Below, piece by piece: positions 10,414 to 21,745 of a stretch of DNA of 64,000 nucleotides (position 1 is the first letter of the stretch; each line of letters opens with the position of its first letter). The position numbers were made by a program, and so were the translations under genes. A model generated the notes under the pieces. The model was given only the letters and a program-made list of their open reading frames with translations, was not told where the DNA came from and searched no databases. Source of the stretch: Oreohelix idahoensis. Taxonomy: Eukaryota; Mollusca; Gastropoda; Stylommatophora; Oreohelicidae. The DNA lies in contig JAMPIV010018979.1 of the NCBI GenBank assembly GCA_024509875.1, positions 1 to 64,000 of the forward strand, given 5' to 3'.

Positions 10414-10779
10414 TTTTTTTTTTTTTTTTTTTTTTTTGCGTACGCCCGCTAATACTCGAGGCGAAATCTCAGGTTAGTACTATTGTCTAACCTGACATTG
10501 ATTTTACGTGAGTATCCCTTTTTTTCTTGTACAGAGACAGGTGTCCCTCGCCATTCAGGCAAATACTCTCCGATTTCGGAGGTACCCATTGCAGCTGGGT
10601 CGGCTCAGGAGCCGCCAATCCCTGGTCAACGACACTCCTTCAAATGTCCTCGCCAGGTCTCGAGTTAATCCAGTCCAATTCCCGGTCGACGAAAAATCCT
10701 CAAATGCCGTCACCCGGGTTTGATCCTGAATCACCCGGTCGCCAGAGCGGTGTTGTAACCACTACGCTAGCGCGGCTCC
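10414..10779 (-). mobile_element. SINE-D, tRNA-headed with poly(A) tail
   Basis: Read on the minus strand it opens with GGAGCCGC, then TAGCGTAGTGG (a perfect box A) and GGATCAAACCC (a perfect box B). It ends in 24 A (10414-10437 as T). The flanks TTTATTAAG (10405-10413) and TTTATGAAG (10780-10788) are a 9-bp duplication with one mismatch. Confidence 0.88.
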
Positions 10780-11375
10780 TTTATGAAGTGAATTACTTTT
10801 CTTCAGGGTTGTCCTTGACATAAATGCTGACAGGATAAATATTGACTACACAAATTTCACACACCAATGAATAGGAAACAAATATTTTACTAAAATATTA
10901 AAACAAAACCTACTTTATCAAAGTCTAACTGTTGATCATTTTATATTTTCATTGTTACTGTCCATAGCTTCTTTATCTTTCTACTTCTACATCAGTAATT
11001 TTTTGTATCACTTCATTGTTATTTTCAAATTGTTATTTTCCTTTCTGTTTCATCAATTCCTTTTTATTTTTATCTCTACTTTGTTATTGTATATATGGTT
11101 TTTTTCTCTGCTGCAGAGTAGCTGTTTTTTTTTTTTCTTTAAAAAAAAAAATCTTATCATTAATATTTATATATTCCATCCTTTTTCTGTTCATAATAAA
11201 GAGGAAGGACAAATCTGGGAAAAAAATTGCCGGAGAAACCGAAAGGAGCAAAATAAAACTCAAGGATGCATAATATGTTTTTTCTGTAGCCATCACTCTA
11301 TTTACTACAAGGTGTCTTATATTTTTAATAACATACAACATAAAAATCTAGACCACTTCTTCCTAGACAACATAC

Positions 11376-11475
11376 CATAAGCCCAGGAAAGTGCCAGACA
11401 CTCAGTCACTGAAATGAGCATGAGAGAGAAGCTTGCACAGTACCAGTCCATGATCTGAAGTATGTACATACCACC
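11376..11475 (-). CDS. SLC6 transporter exon (TM10)
   Basis: Encodes GGMYILQIMDWYCAS then FSLMLISVTECLALSWAYG. The GG-Y-LQ-D-Y-AS pattern is the TM10 signature of the family. The acceptor is TTTTTTTGCAG and the donor is ATG/GTATGT. It joins in phase 0 to the TM9 exon and passes one base to the exon at 9623. A 24-bp minisatellite begins 40 bases upstream of the acceptor. Confidence 0.95.
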
Positions 11476-11514
11476 CTGCAAAAAAATTGGGAGAAGTGCA
11501 GGGTTTCAATAAAA

Positions 11515-11680
11515 TTATATTAATTTATGCTTGTTTGTATGATACAATTTATGCTTGTCTGTATGATACAATTTATGCTTGTATGTATGATACAATTTAT
11601 GCTAGTATGTATGATACAATTTATGCTTGTATGTATGATACAATTTATGCTTGTATGTATGATTCAGTTTATGCATCTAA
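11515..11680. repeat. 24-bp minisatellite, about 6.5 units
   Basis: Units of the form GATACAATTTATGCTTGTAT plus four bases, with single-base variants. It lies 40 bases upstream of a transporter-exon acceptor, in the expected branch-point area. Confidence 0.92.
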
Positions 11681-11699
11681 TAAATAAATAAACCTCCTT

Positions 11700-12171
11700 T
11701 GTACATTTGGTTTTTTAATAATCCAAGTTAACGTCATTCTTCAGCTAATGAAATAAAATCCTCGGGGATGGATAGAAATTAATAAACTGCTTTAAAAATA
11801 AAAATAAGTAAATAAAAATAAACTTCCAAAAATAGTAAAAGATCATAAAACAAAGGGGAACAGAAAACAGAAAGTAATTCTTTTTCTATTCAGAACAAAC
11901 ATCAGATATTATTCTCTTTATCACGAAACTAAGGCACTGCATGAATTAGCCTCTCAGCAATTCCTTTGCAATTTTTTAAGCTGTCATTTATCTAGTGTAG
12001 TATAAGCCAAAGGTAACAACTCAATCAAACTTTTAAAAAAAGTTTCTAGTTGAATTGAAATCTGCTAGGCATTTAGTCCAGATTTATAGCACACAGATGC
12101 CAAAAACTATCTTTGCCCTACTCACATTTATAGAGGTGTTTCAGCAGTAAAGAAATTAGTTAAAAGTTCAT
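11700..12171. other. Intronic AT-rich spacer
   Basis: Within the SLC6 intron between the TM9 and TM10 exons; no repeat or coding match seen. Confidence 0.4.
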
Positions 12172-12183
12172 AGTCATTCATTA

Positions 12184-15100
12184 ACTCCGCGTAGGCTGGT
12201 CCCAAACCCGGCTGAAAAAGGAGGAGGGCGGCCTGCATGGAGGCCGTAAGGAGGCAGCCCCTCCACCATGCAAAGGCACAACAGGCCAATCACCTGTTTG
12301 CTTTAAACTTTTGATTACGAGTACTACAAGAGAGAAAACCGGACTGACTCTAAAGGTGACGAACTGGAGCGGACTACGGACTACGACTTATGGAACTTGG
12401 AACACAAGAAGTATAAATGGGAAAGAAGAGGAGCTGGTGGAAGAGATGAGGAAAGCAAAACTAGAAATCCTGGCTATAACGGAAACAAAGAAAAAATGAC
12501 AAGGAGTCATGGATCTCGATGTCAACACGCTGCTCTACAGTGGTGTACCCACATCTGAAAGAGATAAAGGGGGCGTGAGTTGCATTGTGGCCAAAAACCA
12601 AAAAGATAGTGTCAAGGGATGGAACTTTGTCTCGGAGCGCATTATGGTTGTAAAACTAAAAGAAGGCGAAACCATAGTTAACCTGGTCATAGTGCATGGG
12701 CCAAATAAGGATGAGAGAGCAGAGGTCAAGGAGGAATTCTTCAAGCTGCTTCAAAAGACAGTGGATGATTGCCTAGATGAAATTATCATGCTTGGAGATT
12801 TCAATGCCAGAGTTGGAAATGACCATGCTAGATGGGGTGGAGTTATCGGAAGATATGGAGAAGATACTCTCAATGACAATGGAAAGCGACTCCTTAGATT
12901 CTGCAGTGAGCAAAATCTGATCATTACAAACACAAAGTTCCCCCATAAGCACATACATGCATTCACTAGATGTGAACCAACAAAGAATGAGAAATCAGTG
13001 ATCGACTATGCCATTGTTAGGAGGAACTCATTCAAATATGTCCAGGATGCTAGAGTCTGGAGGAGGCCAGAGATTGGAAGTGATCACTACCTGCTTACAA
13101 TCAAAAGAACAACTGAAAGAGTTGCTTAGCATAGGAACTGCCCAACATCACGCAAGAAACTATAAATGAACTGTAGAAATGAGCATTAAGATCTACAAGC
13201 TGAGAGAGCCAGAAATTAAGACCAGTTATCAGGGGCTTATTGCTGAAGCGGTGAGCAACACAGAAGAACAACCTGATGACTTGGAAACCCTCTGGCTTAA
13301 ATTCAAGGACTTCATAAAGACAGCTGCTGCAGAAGCAGCAAGAGAACAAGAGAAAGAGGACACCTTGGTGGACAGAGGAAGTCAAAGAGAAAATAAGAGA
13401 GAAGAAAATGGCATGGAAACAATACTTAACAGCTAAAAACACAACAGGACAAATGGAGAAATATAGAGAATATGTGACACTCAGAACAGAAGCAAAGAAC
13501 AAGGTGCTAGCAGCAAAACAGAAGTCCTGGGAAGAATTTGGAGAAAAGCTAGAAAAAGATGCGCAAGAAAACCAGAAATTGTTCTATAAGACCCTAAAGA
13601 ACATGAGGAAGGAAAAACAATGCCCTCTCAAATTTATAAAGGACAAGCAAGGCAAATTGTTTACTGCCCCGAAGGAAGTAATGGAAAGATGGGAAGAATA
13701 TTTCTCAGAACTTCTTGATGGTGAGCATGGTGAGGCATCAGAAATGATAACCACTAGCACAGAAGAGAAAACCAATGATAGTGAAGATGACATAAAGATG
13801 GAAAAACTGAAGGCAGCACTGGAGAAAATCAAGATGGGCAAAGAAACAGGCCATGATGGTATAACACCAGAAATGGTTAAGTACATGAGAGCATCAGGCG
13901 ACCTGTTACTCTTAAGGGTCCTACAGGCAGCATGGTGCAACAAGACCATACCAAAGGATTGGGAGATTGCCATCTTAACACCAATTTTCAAAAAGGGTGA
14001 CAATCAACAATATGGAAACCAAAGAAGCATATTACTTCTCATTGTCCCTGGTAACATCTACTCTAGAATCCTAGAGCAGAGACTCTGACGCCTAGCTGAG
14101 CCACAATTGGATGAGGTCCAGTGTGAATTACGAGCAATCCGAAGTACTCAAGACCTAATCTTCACACTCAGACAGCTGAGTGAAAAGGCCCTTGAGTATA
14201 AGAGTGAGATCCATCTTTGTTTGTTACTGGAAAAGGCATTTGACAGGGTCCCCTGGAGCAAACTTTGGGACTGTTTGGCAAGGAAGAACATTCCAGCACC
14301 TCTGATTCATCCTATACAGAGCTTCTACAAGTCTTGCAGAAATTATGTGAGGACAGCAAAGTCAGAGGAGTTCAGAACCACCACTGGTGTAAGACAAGGT
14401 GACATCCTGTCACCTTATCTTTTCATACTCCTCATGGACGATGTCATCAAGGCATGTAAGGAGAGAACAAGAAAGTATTCAGTGGGGTACTGGAACATGA
14501 GACAGGTCTGTATCTCAGAGCTGGCATTTGCTGATGATGTTGCCCTGATTGCTATATAAGAGGCACATCTCCAATCCAACCTGCAAGTCTGGAAGGAAGA
14601 GGTGGAGAAGAGAGGGATGGTCATACGCAGCTCTAAAACACAATCCATGGTGATATCACGAGAAGAAAGAAGACATCAGATTAAGCTGGGAGAACAGGTC
14701 CTGGAGCAGGTCGACCACTTTAAATACCTCGGAGCTATTATAGACCGAAAGGGAGGCATCAAAAAAGAGTTGGCCACTCGAAAAGCAGCAGCTGGGAGAC
14801 TTTTTCAAGCCATAAATCGAGGATTCCTCAGCAAGATAGAGGTTGGTAAGAAAACGAAGATGGGCTGTTTACTGCTCCACCTATGTCCCAGTCTTGACAT
14901 ATGGATGTGAGTCATGGGCAATGACTACAACCCACAAAAGCCAGATCCAAACCTCAGAAATGAGCTATCTGAGGAAGGTGGGTGAAGTACAAGAAGAGAC
15001 ATGGTCCGCAACCAGACGATACGTCAAGGCCTAAAATCCCACCCCCTGCAGACCCAAGTAGAACAGTCCCAACTAAGATGGTTTGGCCATGTCTGCAGAA

Positions 15101-15324
15101 TGGGAGAAGATCGGCTACCACGACAAGCATGAGAAACAAAGAGCCAGGGATCCAGACCCCCAGGATGACCCAGAGTCCGCTGGGAGGACAACATTAGACA
15201 ATCTTTGAAGGACAGAGGACTATAATGGAACCAGACCAGGAGGAAGACAGCCGATAGAATAGTCTGGCGCTCTCTCTTCCAAACCTCTACACCTCACGGT
15301 AGAAGGGGAACGACTAAGTAAGTA
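12184..15324 (+). mobile_element. Full-length RTE-type LINE with (AAGT)n tail
   Basis: A 3141-bp element flanked by a perfect 12-bp duplication AGTCATTCATTA (12172-12183 and 15325-15336). It has a GC-rich 5' leader (GGTCCCAAACCCGGC...), one APE endonuclease-RT ORF, almost no 3' UTR and a (TAAG)n tail. The length, single ORF and short tandem tail match the RTE clade. Other copies are at 2942-2986, 37328-37654 (-) and 60713-62171 (-). Confidence 0.93.
12311..15140 (+). pseudogene. RTE endonuclease-reverse transcriptase ORF, degenerate
   Basis: The endonuclease starts with TYGTWNTRSINGKEEEL and AITETK. A TGA at 12497 breaks the frame; it continues at 12509 with MLGDFNARVGND and, near its end, EIGSDHYLLTI. 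A frameshift follows near 13128. The RT proper (13408-14559) keeps the order MGKETGHDGITPEM, PKDWEIAILTPIFKKGD, GVRQGDILSPYLFILLMDD and LAFADDVALIAI. There are stops at 14086 and 14557, and a frameshift near 14850. Motif A reads CLLLEKAFDRVPW where the sister copy has CFLDLEKAYDKVPW, so the catalytic Asp codon is deleted. Dead copy. Confidence 0.9.
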
Positions 15325-15339
15325 AGTCATTCATTACTT

Positions 15340-15650
15340 ACTATTTTGGTCCACTCTCGCCATTAAGTGTCATAGGCAATTGAAGTTTTCATTTTTGAGT
15401 TAAGTGTATCTAATTGGCTGCTGTGAACCAGTGTTGTAGGATTTCAATAATATTTTGTATCCATGTGCTTCTTGGTTTTCCCCATGCCCTAATACTAGAA
15501 CTTTACTTGTGTATGAGTGTAGTGGTAACCAATTGGGCTCCTTTCTCATGAGATGGCCAAACCATATCTGATGTAGGATGTTGTTCATACAATTTTTCTG
15601 ATATTATTTCTCATTTTGTCTCCCCTGGTAACATTAATGGCCCTTTTTAA
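15340..15650 (-). mobile_element. LINE C-terminal tail fragment
   Basis: The minus-strand frame at 15400-15588 reads QIWFGHLMRKEPNWLPLHSY, with the W/FGH--R spacing of LINE ORF2 C-termini. Strongly diverged. Confidence 0.5.
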
Positions 15651-15669
15651 GCTTCTTATATTACATGAT

Positions 15670-16216
15670 CTTGAAAACAAAAGGCAAGAGGAGCTTTCAT
15701 TGCATTGGGGAATATATGGAGATCAAGAGAAATCGGATCCAACACGAAAATAAGAATCTTCAACTCAAATGTGAAGTCAGTCCTATTGTATGGCTCGGAG
15801 ACATGGAGAACAACAAAGACAACAACCAAAAAGCTACAGACTTTTATAAATGGTTGCTTGTGTAGAATAGAGGGATTAAAATGGTATGACAAGGTTACCA
15901 ATGTGGAACTGATGACAAGAACTAGACAAGTGCCAGTGGAACAAGAGATGAGAAGAAGACGATGGCGATGGATAGGACACACACTGAGGAAACCTGTTGA
16001 TAGCATTACAAGGCAGTCCTTGTTCTGGAACCCCCAGGGCAAGAGAGGCAGAGGTAGACCAAGAAGCACATGGAGAAGAGAGTTGGAAACAGAGGTGAAA
16101 ATGATGAGGAGAACATGGAAAGAACTTGAGATGATGGCACGTGACAGGAGGACTTTGCATGTGTTTGTTGAAGGCCTATGCTCCTTTGGGAGTGGAGGGT
16201 TATGAATGATGAATGA
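15670..16216 (+). mobile_element. LINE-F tail fragment with TSD
   Basis: A perfect 12-bp duplication ATATTACATGAT flanks it (15658-15669 and 16217-16228). The frame reads KIRIFNSNVKSVLLYGSETW, then RRRRWRWIGHTLRKPVDS, then GKRGRGRPRSTWRRELE, then a stop and a short ATGAATG-rich tail. It is the 3' end of an RTE-like LINE distinct from the (AAGT)-tailed one. Confidence 0.9.
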
Positions 16217-16349
16217 ATATTACATGATGTGATTTTCCTCTGTTGCACTCTGGTCAGGAATTTTCTCTGATACTGACAGCAAAGAAACGATAAGAAGTCA
16301 TGCACAGTGACTAATAATGAGGTTGTTCATGGGAGGGGGGGGGGGGGTA

Positions 16350-16488
16350 TCAACCTCATCATGTAAAACAAATTGCCACAGAATCTACCATTACAAGATC
16401 ATGTGACTGCTTGGTGCAGACTTCCTGCTGTAGTGATGGCTCCATGCTTCTAAGGAGTGCGAAGGAAAATGGTGATAATAATGATATC
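16350..16488 (+). repeat. GAT-family copy 1
   Basis: Order: CAACCTCATCATGTAAAACA, ATTGCCACAGAA, TGACTGCTTGGTGCAGACTT, then a GGTGATAATAATGAT tail. Seven other copies are in the window. A 12-base G run precedes it at about 16326. Confidence 0.8.
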
Positions 16489-16501
16489 ATATCTGTAATA
16501 C

Positions 16502-16633
16502 CTGTGTGATACACGGCAATCCTAGGAGAAACTCTGCCAAACAGGCCACTGCTGTAATTGTGACTTTCTTCCTCCGTAAGAGGTGAGGGTATTCATCTGT
16601 AATGCCACTCAGAATAGTTTCAAACATTCCAAA
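16502..16633 (-). CDS. SLC6 transporter exon (TM9)
   Basis: A 44-codon exon reading FGMFETILSGITDEYPHLL then RRKKVTITAVACLAEFLLGL and PCITQ. The aromatic start after DSQ, the E-I-(T/S)-DE-P pattern and the GLPCITQ end are the family's TM8-TM9 connector and TM9. The acceptor is CAATAG/TTTGG and the donor is CAG/GTATTA. Phase 0 on both sides, joining DSQ (22188) to GGMY (11475). GAT-family repeats lie on both sides in the introns. Confidence 0.93.
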
Positions 16634-16756
16634 CTATTGACAGAAAACAGAAAAGGAAATACATACAAAAGATTTAAAATAAAGTGCTGGCACATTCCTA
16701 GATCTGATCATTTTCTTTCTCAGAAAATTCATTTGTTTCTGTTGACGGGGTATTTT

Positions 16757-16915
16757 TTTTACATCAGGCTGTTCACATTAATTTCATCATCTAAAGCTAC
16801 TACAGAAACCCCCACAGCAAGAGCAGATGAATGCTTGGTGCAGGCTCCCAGAAAGGGGACCAGCTGCAGTGGCAGTCGCGTGCTGCATAAGGAGCGAAAA
16901 GGAAGAGGATGATGT
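16757..16915 (+). repeat. GAT-family copy 2
   Basis: Shares ACTACAGAAAC, ATGCTTGGTGCAGGCT, GGGGACCAGCTGCAGTGG, CTGCATAAGGAGCG and an AAGAGGATGATG tail with the family. Confidence 0.8.
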
Positions 16916-17049
16916 CCACATTAGAGAAGAACTCGGGATTGGCAGATTTGAACTTGGAAGTTTTCTTTTAGGCTTTTCCCTCATGACAGTATTAAGACTC
17001 CTATAACAATGAAGCCTTGTGTAATATGAGGTTGTGACTGGGTCTGGCT

Positions 17050-17184
17050 ACCTTGTCATATAAAATAAATTGCTTATGAAACCACTGCTGCAAAAGTCCA
17101 TAAATGTTTAGGTGCAGATTTCCTGCAAAAGGTCCAGCTACAATGGTGGTTGTATAAGCATATATAACATATAAGGAAGGGAAA
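17050..17184 (+). repeat. GAT-family copy 3, split by SINE-E
   Basis: TACCTTGTCATATAAAATAA, AACCACTGCTGCAA, GGTGCAGATTTCCTGCAAAA and GGTCCAGCTACAATGGTGGT match the family. Its end carries a 35-bp stretch that is repeated at 17618-17652 beyond the SINE-E insertion. Confidence 0.75.
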
Positions 17185-17617
17185 CCCGAGGCCTGTAAAC
17201 AGTAAATAAATATTAGACAAACATAAAAGTATGTTAACAGGCACTCGTAAGAAATAAAGAAGTAGAACACTAGACAACAGAAAAACAACAGACGTGAGTG
17301 GCTTACCCAGGATTTGAACCCCGGACCTTCCGTACGACAACACCGCCTAGCTATACAAGCGAATTACACTATCCTCCCGGCCAGCTAGGCATCCCCAAAA
17401 AAAGATGCTTTACTGACCGGTCATTAGTGCGAAACACAAGACAACACCGGAAGTTTACAATGGGCAGCTTAGCCTTATTGATGACGCAATCACTTCTGTC
17501 GTTCCCCTATTATACAGTATATGTCAGTCCACACAAGACAAAGACCTTGATACTGTGTCTAGTAAATGATAGAAGACTATAGAACAGTAGTATAGAACAG
17601 AGGGTAGGTTTCTGGTA
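17185..17617 (-). mobile_element. SINE-E, tRNA-headed, between 35-bp direct repeats
   Basis: On the minus strand the head reads GGCCGGGAGGATAGTGTAAT, a near box A, followed by GGTCCGGGGTTCAAATCCTG, a perfect box B. The box spacing is longer than in a real tRNA and no clover-leaf closes, so this is a tRNA-derived repeat. Direct repeats of 35 bp with one mismatch (17150-17184 and 17618-17652) flank it. Confidence 0.75.
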
Positions 17618-17719
17618 TTGTATAAACATATATAACATATAAGGAAGGGAAAATGTCAAGAAATAGCCATAGTGAAGAGCAATGGCTGCAGCTTCATATT
17701 GCACAAGGAACACAAAGAA

Positions 17720-19558
17720 ATAGTATTGAACATTATCTACAGGCTCTAATATGAACTGAACAATAAATGTAGACAGTAGCTACTGTAAGCTTATTTTTGT
17801 GGATCAGTTCCTTTAATTTACATGAATGTATAATTGGTGTATATAACAGTATACAAGGGAATTTTGTAGGGCAAGTGTGTGGGAAGGGCAGCAATAATGT
17901 AAATTATCTCAGTATTTTTACAGTTATTTCTCTTTGTATAGTTAAAATCATTTGATACTTTACGCTTACAAATTAATTACCGGCTTTTTCTTGCTGATTT
18001 AAAGGTCAATTTCATGCCAGCTATCACCATTAACTGATCAAACACTTTGGTAAGTTCTCAACAACTTTTTTTTCGCCATTGGTGAGAATGTATGATATTA
18101 TTCAAAGTTATAGCTAGCTGTTTGCAAAGTGTGAGCTGTCAATCTTGGACAAATTGATTTCTTGGAGACAAAAATGTCTGCTTTTTTTAATTTTTAGGAT
18201 GATGTTCTACTTTAAAATGACACACATTTTTGCTGTCTCCGAAACTACTGTTGGAATATATTACTAAGATTTAGCATAGTTACAAGTAAAAACTTATTTT
18301 ATTGTCCTCTATCTACAATGGAATAAACTAGCCTAATCAAACAGTTTAAAAGATTACAGATGTTTGAAGCATGAAACTGGATATAGCAACATTCAATTTG
18401 AAATAACTCTTAAATAACAAAAATATTACAAAATTTTGTCTACATATGAGCAGTTTTGATCATCATAAAAAAAAAAAAAACTTGACTGACCTAATGTTGT
18501 ACCTATTTTCTCAGAAATCCTTTTTGAATATAAAGTGCTGAAAAATGTGTCCACTTGGACTTATCATGTGAAAGCTAGTCAAGTTCATTATATATGTTCC
18601 CAGTATGTGATTGCATTCTCTTGACAGCTGCATTTCTGCCTAATGAGATGGCAGTTTTTTTTAAATTTGATGACTATAATGCCTACTTCTACAGCTTCTG
18701 CTTTTTGTTTTTATGATTTTGAAGAGTTGATTGCTGGTCTAGTGCATCATCTTTCTGCTCAAAATCTGAGAATACCTCGCCTGCTTTCTGCTGTGATCTC
18801 TTGAAAATAAAACGTGCAAGGTTCATCTGCTAATGTTATTTAACTTGTGGTTTTGGCTTGAAACAGGAGTTATGGGGGGGGCTGTATATACAAACTGCTT
18901 TACATTTAAAACACACCCATGAAGTAATTTACAATCATACCTATAGTTCTATTTTGATACTAGCTTTGGAACAAAACTTTTTACAGAAACTATGTTTTTA
19001 ACGCAGAATACCAAAATAGAAGAATTTAAGTACATAAGCCAATAAAGTTATTATAAAGAAGAAATGAGTACAAAAGCTAAATACTCTACACCTACAAATT
19101 TCCACTAAAAATTAATAGTAAAACCAGGTTTAGTGGTTAGAAAATGTCAAACACATTGAAAAACTCTAAAACTGAAAACAATCCATTAAAGTAGAGCTGT
19201 ATGGATAAGACACAAAAGTGATTGAGAGCAGCAAAATACAATTTCAGCAAAATCATACAGTAACTCACATCCAAACCAACAATGCTGAAAACAGATATGA
19301 TGCTCATGGTGCCACATGCCTTTTAGAAAAATAAAAATGCAAACTGAAGATTGAACTGAAACCTTATATAAAATGGATTTGCCAAAGAATAGGGCACATT
19401 TAATTGAAACAGAGACCAACAAAGAAGGTGAGGGGAAACCTAATGATGTAAATAGAGATAATGAAACAGATCAAAATCATAAAAATCTGATTTTGGCCAG
19501 ATTAAAAGGCATAAAAATATATTTAATATCACAATGGTGGAAAAAAACTATGTTCAAA
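17720..19558. other. Intronic sequence, no feature recognised
   Basis: AT-rich DNA in the SLC6 intron between the TM8 and TM9 exons. A minus-strand stretch near 19253-19318 has splice-like ends and a short hydrophobic frame but does not fit the transporter. Confidence 0.4.
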
Positions 19559-19754
19559 TTACACTGGCTAACAAAAAAAAATTAATTTTTTCTTTCTCTA
19601 ACATTTCTATGTTTTTCTGGTCAATTTTAATGCGCTGTTTTTAAATCTGCAAACCGTTTTTCTCTATCAGGTCGGGAACTCTAGAAATACGCAATTGAAG
19701 TTTTTTAACAACGCATACAGTATTACAACATCATTCGTATAAGAAGTATAACAG

Positions 19755-21745
19755 TTATGTAGGCTTGAATTTCTTTGCAGTCGACTTTCGTCGGTGAATG
19801 GCATGTGGTACATCGCGATGAAGCATCCAACAATAATCGGCAAGCATGGTCACACAATTGGGGCCGCGGTAGCATAGTGGTTAGTGCACTGGCTTCCTAG
19901 CGCAGTGGTCTATGGTTCGATCCCCAGATGAGGTGGGAATTTTTTAGGCCACAAATGGCTCCTGGGTCGACCCAGCCCCAAATGGGTACCAGAGCAACTC
20001 TGGGAAGGTTAAGGTGGCCGGCGTGATGCCGACCACATCACCACTAGTGTGCCAACGATCAAGATAATATGGGCCTAACACCATATTCCCAATATGCCTC
20101 AATGGGCATGTAACGGGTTCCTTTACCTTTTTTTTTTTTTACCTATGGTCACACTCCACCGTCCTTAATAACGTGACTCCATTACGGCGATATCTTGATG
20201 GAATCGTTCTCCATGTTCATAGCTGACTTCGCCAAGGTTGTCAGGGAAAAAGTCAAGATGCGAATCGAGCAAATGGATTTTGAGGGACATGTTACAGCCC
20301 ATAATTCTGTATGCATCTATGCACTGCTTAACAATATGCACATAGTCGACAGATTTGTGATTTCCCAGAAAGTTATCGACGATCGATTTGAATGCCATCC
20401 ATGCGTGAAGTTCACTACCATGTAACAAGTTCTCGAATTGTTTGTCTGCAATAACTTTTCTAATCTGAGGTCCTACAAAGATACCTTCCTTTATCTTTGC
20501 ATCGCTAACTTGCGGAAACTTTTCTCGAAGATAAGTGAAAGCTTTGCTCGTTTTATCTAATGCTTTTACGAATTTCTTCATGAGCCCCAACTTTATATGT
20601 AACGGTGGTAAAATGATTCTGTCTTTGTTAACTAATGGCTCGTGTATTACATTTTTATGCCCGAGCTGCATATGATCCCTGATAGGCCACACCTTTCTTG
20701 CATAATGTTCCCGTCTGTTGCGGCTGTCCCATTCACATAGGAAGCAACAAAATTTAGTATACCCAGTCTGCATGCCCGTGAGAATTGCAATGACCTTTAG
20801 GTCTCCACAAATCTGCCATTGGTAGTCATTGTACTTTATTTTTGCCAAAAGTATAGCCATATTGTCATAAGTTTCTTTCATATGAACAGAGTAGGCGACT
20901 GGAATTGATGAAAATAAATTTCCGTTATGCAGTAACACGGCTTTTAGACTAGTGTTGGAAGAGTCAATGAAAAGTCGCCATTCGTTGACTATGTGCTCAT
21001 GACCGAGGTGCACCATTAGACCGTTTACATCTTTGCAATAGCAAATGTCATCATCCATCTCAAAGTATTGAACAAGTTCTCTGTGTCTATGACGAAATTT
21101 AGATATCGGATTATTGGGCGCTAAAAGACTCCATTCTTTGAGTCGCGAACCAAGTAATGCCGCTTGTCCTTTGGTAAGAGCGAGATCACGTATTAGAACT
21201 GAAAGTTCTGAATGGTTAATTAAGTGAACACCATCATTCACTGGTATATAATCCGAGTCAGAATTAGTTTCTAAAGCAGGTAAACTATCACTTTCTGATG
21301 GTTCATTCACGTCCAACGTATATTGTTCTTGTGGAACTGGGATCGGACACGTGATTGGATCATGAGGCACTGGTTTCGAAACCGATTCAATATTTGGATA
21401 AACCACAGACTTTCTAGTTTTAAAAGTGAAACCATGGATATTTGTCAAGCAGAAGTAACAATCAGTAGCGTGATTTGTCGGTTCACGCCATATTACTGGC
21501 ACTCTAAAAGGCATCGACTTATGCTTCCGCGATTTTCGTAACCAACCTTCCAATGTATTTGCACAAGTCGAACAAACTGCATTTGGCTTCCAAGATTTAT
21601 TTGCATCATCAACTTTCGAATCCAAATAAAGTTCATATGCTTTCTTTAGTAATGGGGTAAAGTTTTTCTGGTGAACACGATTCGTAAAATATCTGCACAC
21701 GTAACAGAACAGATCAGCCGAATTTCTACAACTTCTAGAAGCCAT
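19755..21745 (-). pseudogene. Uncharacterised cysteine-rich protein of the CACTA-like element, broken
   Basis: Starts MASRSCRNSADLFCYVCRYF. Cysteine pairs follow: CYVC (residues 14-17), CSTC in the next segment, CYFC (TDCYFCLTN) and CCFLC (KFCCFLCEWDSRNRREHY), suggesting zinc-binding units. The conserved core ends in GEVSYEHGERFHQDIAVMESRY. An in-frame TAA at 20175 stops the frame. Downstream the frame continues as GRWSVTM, is split by SINE-C, and resumes as LADYCWMLHRDVPHAIHRRK to a stop at 19755. So there is one nonsense change plus one insertion. I recognise it as a family found in many copies across invertebrates without an assigned function; its place between transposon ends suggests a transposase or transposon-encoded protein. 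Confidence 0.8.
19856..20144 (+). mobile_element. SINE-C copy 1, tRNA-headed
   Basis: The head reads GGGGCCGCGG, then TAGCATAGTGG (a perfect box A) and GGTTCGATCCC (a perfect box B). The body has GGGAAGGTTAAGGTGGCCGG, and the end is a T-rich run. A perfect 10-bp duplication ATGGTCACAC flanks it (19846-19855 and 20145-20154). It lies inside the coding region of the CACTA-like gene. Confidence 0.93.

Noticed and set aside
10952..11380. A 142-codon plus-strand open frame rich in Phe
   Set aside because: AT-rich chance frame without motifs; it overlaps intron sequence of the SLC6 gene on the other strand.
17289..17385. Possible tRNA gene on the minus strand
   Set aside because: Box B is perfect but the box spacing is too long and no clover-leaf closes; it is the head of a SINE.
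19253..19318. A minus-strand stretch with AG/...GTGAGT ends and a short hydrophobic frame, considered as the SLC6 TM9 exon
   Set aside because: It does not match the family, and a proper TM9 exon with correct phases was found at 16502-16633.
19860..19935. Possible tRNA gene on the plus strand
   Set aside because: Perfect A and B boxes, but it continues into a 289-bp repeat with a 10-bp TSD and has sister copies at 36178 and 10196.
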